From JAJUFS01 sp036381175 (GTDB lineage Bacteria > Pseudomonadota > Gammaproteobacteria > Natronospirales > JAJUFS01), in the NCBI GenBank assembly GCA_036381175.1, contig DASVDI010000018.1, positions 62,001 to 126,000 of the forward strand: a stretch of DNA of 64,000 bases. Reading direction: 5' to 3'. Position 1 is the stretch's first letter. Every line of letters starts with the position of its first letter. The notes under the pieces were generated by a model that saw only the letters and a program-made list of their open reading frames with translations, was not told the DNA's origin and did no database searches. This document shows positions 59,590-64,000 of the stretch, piece after piece. A program made the position numbers and the translations under genes.

Positions 59590-61686
59590 TTGGTAGAACG
59601 TAATTTCCTGCCGCTGTTGATCATCTCGCAGTCGCAGAACAATGCCGAGAAAATCAACGGCATCCTTCGCGGCGCGGGACACGCTGTGCGTTCCGCATGG
59701 GCCGCGAACCTGGACGACGCCGAAAGCGCGATCCAGAACCAGAAACCCGCACTGATCCTTTGTTTCCTGAAAGTCCCCGAAGCGCCGATCAATGACGTCA
59801 TCGGCTTGCAGCAGCGCCTGTGTCCCGACTGCGCACTGATCGCCGTTGCCAGCAAGATGGACGAAACCGCCGCCGCCGCCGTGATCGAACGCGGCGGGCG
59901 CGATCTCGTCAGCATGGAGAACGAACGGCACCTCGCCGCCGTCGTGTCGCGCGAAGCGAATTACATCGAAACGGCGCGCGCGCTGGAATCAACGCAGGCG
60001 CTGGTGAGCGAATACCAGTCACGCTTCCAGGAATTTCTCGCCGAATCGGGCGATGCGATTGCCTACGTTCAGGACGGCATTCTCACGCAAGCGAATCCAT
60101 CGTTCGCGGAGATGTTCGGTTTCGAATCGCCCGATGAAATGGAAGGCTACCCGGTGATGGACCTGTTCGCGGGCGCCGACCAGGGCAAGCTCAAGGAAGC
60201 CCTCGTTGCCGTCAACAAGGGCAAGAGCGTGGGCGCGCTCGAACTCAAGGGGATGAAAGACGACAAGCCCTTCGAGACAAAACTTGAATTCGACCAGACC
60301 GAACTCGACGGCGAACCCTGTATCGAGGTCGCGATTCGCGGTGAAAGCGACAACAGCGAACTGCAGGCAAAAATGCAGGCCGAGATGAAAGCGGAGATGG
60401 AGGAAATCGGCCGGCGCGATCCGCTGACCGGGCTCTTTCACCGGCATTACTTCATCGATGTCGTCGCGCATGCCATCAAGCAGCCGTCCAAGGCCGGAAT
60501 GGCCGCGTTGCTCATCATCAAGCCGGACAAGTTCTCCGACATCGAGGAAAAAGTCGGGCCGCTGGCATCGGACAACGTGCTCAAGCTCCTGGGCGCGCAA
60601 TTGCGCGACATCGCGGAAGAAAAGGATCATGTCGCGCGTTTCGGCGGCAACCTGTTCACTGCACTGATCGTGCGCAAGGACATTCGCGATGTCGAGAAAT
60701 TCGCGGAGAAACTGCGCACCGCGATCGCCAGCCGCGTCTTCGAAGCCGGCGGCCAGTCAACCAGCATGACAGTCAGTATCGGTATTGCCGATTTCACCAA
60801 TGAAGCCCGCAACGCCGGCGCCCTGATTGCGCTCGCGCAACAGGCGGTGAAGGAAGCACGCCAGAAAGGCGGCAATCGCCATGTAACCTACAAGCCCGCG
60901 GAAATCGATGCGGAAGGCCGCATGCTGGACGCGGGCTGGATCAAGCAGATCACTGCTGCCATCAAGGACAACCGTTTCGTGCTCGTCTTCCAGCCGATCG
61001 CGAGCCTGGAAGGCGACGTCAGCGAAATGTTCGACATCCTCGTACGCATGAAGGACGAGAACGGCAATGAGATCATGCCGGCAGAATTCATGCCCGCGGC
61101 CGAACGCAACAATCTCATGGGCGGGATCGACCGCTGGATCGTGAACTGCGCGATGATCCGGTTGAAAGAACGCTTTGCCGAAGGCAAGAAAGCACGTTTC
61201 TTCATTCGCATCGCCGAGCAGACGCTGGCGGATGCACAGTTCATCGCGTGGCTGGAAGGCCAGTTCAAGCAGCACAAGGCGCCGAAGGGCGGCATCGTCC
61301 TGCAGATTTCCGAGGCGACCGCGGAGAAGCGTCTCAAGGAAGCCAAGGCGGTGGGCGATCTCGCCAACGCGCACGGCCAGGGCATCGCGCTGGAACATTT
61401 CGGCATCGGCCGCAATCCGATGCAGATGTTCGATCACATCAAGATGAACTTCGTGAAGATCGACGGCTCGTTCATGTCCGTTATTGCCTCCGATCAGAAG
61501 AAGCGCGAGATGGTTGCGGAGTACATCGAGAAAGCGAAGGAAATGAAAATCGAGACCGTCGCCGAACGCGTGGAGAATGCCAACACCATGGCCGTGCTCT
61601 GGCAACTGGGCGTGAACTACATCCAGGGCAATTACGTGCAGGAGCCGGAAGTGGTGATGGCGGAAGATGCGCGCTTGCCTGCATGA
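59590..61686 (+). CDS. FimX-like c-di-GMP effector: REC-PAS-degenerate GGDEF-degenerate EAL
   Basis: 698 residues with the FimX layout: receiver-like domain (1-125; no clear phospho-Asp in the ILCFLKV strand), PAS (about 145-255), GGDEF (about 265-430) and EAL (about 450-690). The GGDEF signature reads GGNLF (352-356) and the EAL site DIL (482-484), with EHFG in place of DDFG, so neither cyclase nor phosphodiesterase activity is expected. KIDGSF, ETVAERVEN and the final QGNYVQEP are kept, suggesting ligand binding. FimX in Pseudomonas controls type IV pilus assembly, so it probably works with FimV. The start is TTG 59590, with GGAG 6 nt upstream; no better start is near. Confidence 0.86.
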   Translation: MVERNFLPLLIISQSQNNAEKINGILRGAGHAVRSAWAANLDDAESAIQNQKPALILCFLKVPEAPINDVIGLQQRLCPDCALIAVASKMDETAAAAVIERGGRDLVSMENERHLAAVVSREANYIETARALESTQALVSEYQSRFQEFLAESGDAIAYVQDGILTQANPSFAEMFGFESPDEMEGYPVMDLFAGADQGKLKEALVAVNKGKSVGALELKGMKDDKPFETKLEFDQTELDGEPCIEVAIRGESDNSELQAKMQAEMKAEMEEIGRRDPLTGLFHRHYFIDVVAHAIKQPSKAGMAALLIIKPDKFSDIEEKVGPLASDNVLKLLGAQLRDIAEEKDHVARFGGNLFTALIVRKDIRDVEKFAEKLRTAIASRVFEAGGQSTSMTVSIGIADFTNEARNAGALIALAQQAVKEARQKGGNRHVTYKPAEIDAEGRMLDAGWIKQITAAIKDNRFVLVFQPIASLEGDVSEMFDILVRMKDENGNEIMPAEFMPAAERNNLMGGIDRWIVNCAMIRLKERFAEGKKARFFIRIAEQTLADAQFIAWLEGQFKQHKAPKGGIVLQISEATAEKRLKEAKAVGDLANAHGQGIALEHFGIGRNPMQMFDHIKMNFVKIDGSFMSVIASDQKKREMVAEYIEKAKEMKIETVAERVENANTMAVLWQLGVNYIQGNYVQEPEVVMAEDARLPA

Positions 61687-61698
61687 CAAAAGCGGAAG

Positions 61699-61837
61699 AA
61701 TGGACAGGATTAACAGGATTTTTCAGAATTGACAGGATTATTCTGATATTGAAAAGAAAGGGCCGCGCAGCGGCCCTTTTCAGTTTTTGCTTTAATCCTG
61801 TAAATCCTGTCTTCAAATCCTGTTAATCCTGTCCATT
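61699..61837. repeat. Inverted arrays of ACAGGATT around a terminator
   Basis: A 23-nt arm (61699-61721, containing GGACAGGATTAACAGGATTT) is perfectly complementary to 61815-61837. Further ACAGGATT copies lie near 61731 on the left and AATCCTGT copies near 61794 and 61803 on the right, so the motif is iterated in opposite orientation on each side of a central hairpin. It lies between the convergent FimX-like and htpX genes. Confidence 0.85.
61757..61780. terminator. Bidirectional terminator in the FimX-like/htpX gap
   Basis: AAAGGGCCGC/GCGGCCCTTT, a 10-bp perfect stem with a 3-nt loop. It is followed by T on the plus strand and by CTTTTC on the minus strand, so it could serve both convergent genes. 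Confidence 0.85.
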
Positions 61838-61919
61838 GCTCTTGCTCTTGCTCTTGCTCTTGCTCTTGCTCTTGCTCTTGCTCTTGCTCTTGCTCTTGCT
61901 CTTGCTCTTGCTCTTGCTC
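61836..61919. repeat. 14 perfect tandem copies of the hexamer TTGCTC
   Basis: Fourteen uninterrupted TTGCTC units (GAGCAA on the minus strand) start inside the right arm of the ACAGGATT repeat and end 2 nt before the htpX stop codon. There are no spacers, so it is a VNTR-type array and not a CRISPR. Copy number is likely variable between strains. Confidence 0.95.
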
Positions 61920-61921
61920 TT

Positions 61922-62803
61922 TCAAGTCATTCGCTGCAAAGCGGCGATGCGTTCGCTCAACGGCGGATGGCTCATGAACAGCCGCCGCAATCCTTTCGAC
62001 ATCGAACCCTTGATGCCGAATGCGGCGAGCTGATCCGGCAGCGCGCCTTCCTGCGATTGCTGCAAGCGTTGCAGGGCAGAAATCATCTTCTGACGGCCCG
62101 CCAGTTGCGCACCACCGTGATCGGCGCGGAACTCGCGGTAACGCGAAAACCACATCACAATGGTGCTTGCGAGGATGCCGAAAACAATTTCGGCAATGAT
62201 GGTGGTAATGAAATATCCCATGCCGATGCCGCCACCCTCGCGGTTGCCGCGCAGCGCACTGTCAACGACATAACCAACAATGCGCGCGGCAAAGATCACG
62301 AAGGTGTTCACCACGCCCTGGATCAGCGCGAGCGTCACCATGTCGCCGTTCGCGATGTGGCTCACCTCGTGCCCGAGCACGGCTTCCACTTCATCGCGAT
62401 TCATGCTTTGCAAAAGGCCGGTGCTCACGGCAACCAGCGATTTGTTCTTGTTCATTCCCGTCGCGAACGCATTCGGCTGTGGCGACGGGAAGATCGCGAC
62501 TTCCGGCATGCCGATGCCGGCCTGTTGCGCCTGTCGCTGAACGGTTGCAACCAGCCAGGTTTCGACCTCGTTGCGTGGCTGCTCGATGACTTCGGCCCCC
62601 GTCGAGCGCTTCGCCATCCACTTGGAAATCGCCAGTGAAATGAAGGCGCCACCCATGCCGAAAATCGCGGAGAAGATCAGCAGCGCCTGGTAGTTGATGC
62701 CTTGCTGTGTGAACCAGCCGTCGATTCCCAGCAGCTTCGTGACGATGCCAAGCACCACGATCACCGCAAGGTTGGTGCCGAGGAACAGGACAATGCGTTT
62801 CAT
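61922..62803 (-). CDS. htpX: Membrane zinc metalloprotease HtpX
   Basis: 293-residue M48 protease that degrades misfolded inner-membrane proteins under stress. HEVSH (145-149) with the downstream Glu in EFRAD gives the zinc site. Four hydrophobic segments, two before and two after the motif, match the family. The start is ATG 62803. The stop TGA lies 2 nt from the hexamer array, whose minus-strand reading after the stop would be Lys-Ser repeats if the stop were lost. Confidence 0.97.
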   Translation of the reverse strand: MKRIVLFLGTNLAVIVVLGIVTKLLGIDGWFTQQGINYQALLIFSAIFGMGGAFISLAISKWMAKRSTGAEVIEQPRNEVETWLVATVQRQAQQAGIGMPEVAIFPSPQPNAFATGMNKNKSLVAVSTGLLQSMNRDEVEAVLGHEVSHIANGDMVTLALIQGVVNTFVIFAARIVGYVVDSALRGNREGGGIGMGYFITTIIAEIVFGILASTIVMWFSRYREFRADHGGAQLAGRQKMISALQRLQQSQEGALPDQLAAFGIKGSMSKGLRRLFMSHPPLSERIAALQRMT

Positions 62804-62867
62804 TGAAAGTCTCCGATGATGCGACGCCGTGTGAATGGGGGTGGATGTGACATTTTCAAGAGTTCGC

Positions 62868-62939
62868 AAGACGTGAGACGGAAGAGGCGGGACGACGGTT
62901 GTCACGCGCCCAACTTCGTCTCACGTCTTCCGTCTTACG
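62868..62939. repeat. Heptamer-based inverted repeat overlapping the parC 3' end
   Basis: AAGACGTGAGACG (62868-62880) is inverted at 62917-62929. The right-hand copy continues as successive heptamers, read on the minus strand as TAAGACG, GAAGACG, TGAGACG. The first unit contains the TAA stop of parC. The remaining gap from htpX (62804-62867) shows nothing I can name. Confidence 0.75.
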
Positions 62940-64000
62940 ATTTATTCAAGAACGCTTCCGGCAAGATCCGGTTCACCTTCCGGTAACCCTGCGGCAACTT
63001 GTGCCCGCGCTGGCCGCGTTCGCCTTCGTAATGATCGAGGTCGCGATACTTGAGCGTCATGTGCCGCTGGCCGCTGAAGATCACGACGCCGTCCTCGTCC
63101 GGCATGCTGGCGATCGCGATCATGGATTCCTCGCCCGATTTGAACTTCGGTCCCGGAATATTGAGGATCTTGTTGCCCTTGCCTTTCGCAAGCTGCGGCA
63201 ATTCCTCGATCGGGAAGCACAGCAGATGACCTTCGCTGGATGCCGCGACGATCCAGTCTGTTTTTTCCGATGACACCGGAACCAGCGCGAGTGCCTTCCC
63301 GCCCTTCGGCACGGACAGCACCGCCTTGCCTTTCTTGTTGCGCGTGTGCAGTTCCTTCAGTTGCGTGAAGAAACCGTAACCGGCGTTGGACGCGACCAGC
63401 ACAAAGTCATCCGGATCGCCCATCGCAACGCCGACGAAACTCGCGCCATCCGGTGCGGTGAGCTTGCCGGAGAGCGGATCACCCTGCCCGCGCGCACTCG
63501 GCAACTGGTGCGCGGGAATGCAATAGCTGCGTCCGGTCGAATCGAGGAACACGGCAAGCTGGTTCGACTTGCCGCGCGCTGCCGCGAGAAATTCGTCGCC
63601 CTGGCGATACTGGAGCTGGAAGGGATCGATATCGTGACCCTTCGCCGCACGAGCCCAGCCGCGCTTCGACAATACAACTGTCACCGGTTCGCTCGGCACG
63701 AGCTGCGTTTCATCCAGCGCTTGCGCGGCTTCACGGGAAACAATCGGCGATCGTCTGTCGTCGCCGTATTTTTTTGCGTCATCGGATATTTCACGGCGGA
63801 TCATTGCCTTCAGCAATTTCTTCGAACCCAGCACTTTCTCGATCGCCGCGCGTTCCTTCTCAAGCTGATCCTGCTCGCCGCGGATTTTCATTTCCTCAAG
63901 CTTCGCAAGATGTCGCAGCTTCAGTTCCAGGATCGCCTCGGCCTGTGTATCCGAAATACCGAAGCGCTTCATCAGCACCGGCTTCGGCTTGTCTTCTGCG
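62935..64000 (-). CDS. parC: DNA topoisomerase IV subunit A, C-terminal part (runs off the window)
   Basis: The frame is open to the window edge, so only about 355 C-terminal residues are seen and the catalytic Tyr lies outside. The visible part has the coiled-coil tower (LELKLRHLAKLEEMKI) and then the beta-pinwheel DNA-binding domain from about KRGWARAAKGHDID, with short repeated strands. Missing GyrA-box-like motifs and the length fit ParC rather than GyrA. ParC with ParE decatenates daughter chromosomes. The stop TAA comes from a heptamer repeat. Confidence 0.95.
   Translation of the reverse strand, partial: AEDKPKPVLMKRFGISDTQAEAILELKLRHLAKLEEMKIRGEQDQLEKERAAIEKVLGSKKLLKAMIRREISDDAKKYGDDRRSPIVSREAAQALDETQLVPSEPVTVVLSKRGWARAAKGHDIDPFQLQYRQGDEFLAAARGKSNQLAVFLDSTGRSYCIPAHQLPSARGQGDPLSGKLTAPDGASFVGVAMGDPDDFVLVASNAGYGFFTQLKELHTRNKKGKAVLSVPKGGKALALVPVSSEKTDWIVAASSEGHLLCFPIEELPQLAKGKGNKILNIPGPKFKSGEESMIAIASMPDEDGVVIFSGQRHMTLKYRDLDHYEGERGQRGHKLPQGYRKVNRILPEAFLNKS

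Noticed and set aside
61836..61919. Possible CRISPR array
   Set aside because: The units are 6 nt with no spacers between them, and no cas gene is present.
61836..62033. Poly-leucine plus-strand frame and the Glu-Gln minus-strand frame across the hexamer array
   Set aside because: Both are translations of TTGCTC repeats running into htpX in the wrong frame. No start signal or family supports them.

Overview
This window is a gene-dense stretch of a GC-rich gammaproteobacterial chromosome. The evidence is the neighbourhoods asd-fimV-truA-trpF-trpB-trpA-accD-folC-dedD-cvpA-purF, tig-clpP-clpX-lon-hupB-ppiD, folD/cysS/ppiA/lpxH and efp with epmA/epmB, together with FimV and a FimX-like regulator. 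trpA between trpB and accD, and the tRNA-Val/tRNA-Asp pair between hupB and ppiD, suggest a Xanthomonadales-like relative. That placement is inference. I saw no transposase, integrase, phage or CRISPR. Nearly everything is core housekeeping, and the unusual content is in RNA leaders and intergenic repeats.

Layout. 0-5.5 kb: two envelope lipoproteins (one a fungalysin-like metallopeptidase), a tandem universal stress protein, an AlkA-type glycosylase and an HD-GYP c-di-GMP phosphodiesterase. 5.5-12.2 kb: tRNA-Glu and tRNA-Ala, then metF-metH behind a SAM-II-like riboswitch with its own promoter and terminator, then gltX. 12.3-22.3 kb: a CNNM/CorC transporter, tRNA-Val, NhaB, dnaQ/rnhA/methyltransferase, gloB, mltD, fabI and a dicarboxylate or amino-acid symporter. 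22.3-31.8 kb: the protein-quality-control block ppiD, hupB, lon, clpX, clpP, tig, with seven tRNA genes. 31.9-40.5 kb: folD, cysS, a second glutamyl-tRNA synthetase where pseudomonads keep glnS, ppiA, lpxH, miaE, a glycerate kinase and purF. 40.5-53.2 kb: cvpA, dedD, folC, accD, trpABF, truA, a membrane protein, fimV, asd and aroC. 53.2-64 kb: prmB, two copper chaperones, psd, fRMsr, epmA-efp-epmB, a FimX-like protein, htpX and the 3' part of parC.

The genes form recognisable modules: methionine and one-carbon metabolism (metF, metH, folD, folC); protein turnover and folding (tig, clpP, clpX, lon, ppiD, ppiA, htpX); translation (ten tRNAs, two GluRS, CysRS, EF-P and its lysylation enzymes, PrmB, TruA, MiaE); and type IV pilus and c-di-GMP signalling (fimV, FimX-like protein, HD-GYP protein).

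No gene-free stretch exceeds about 300 bases. The larger gaps hold the riboswitch leader (10528-10771), the hupB leader (24822-25058), the tRNA gaps, a composite repeat (61687-61921) and a heptamer repeat (62804-62934). The 15470-15666 gap between dnaQ and nhaB shows nothing I can name.

The best leads are the complete SAM-II-like switch controlling metFH, the GluRS paralogue at the glnS position, and a recurring arrangement in which intergenic repeats sit flush on gene 3' ends and supply stop codons.
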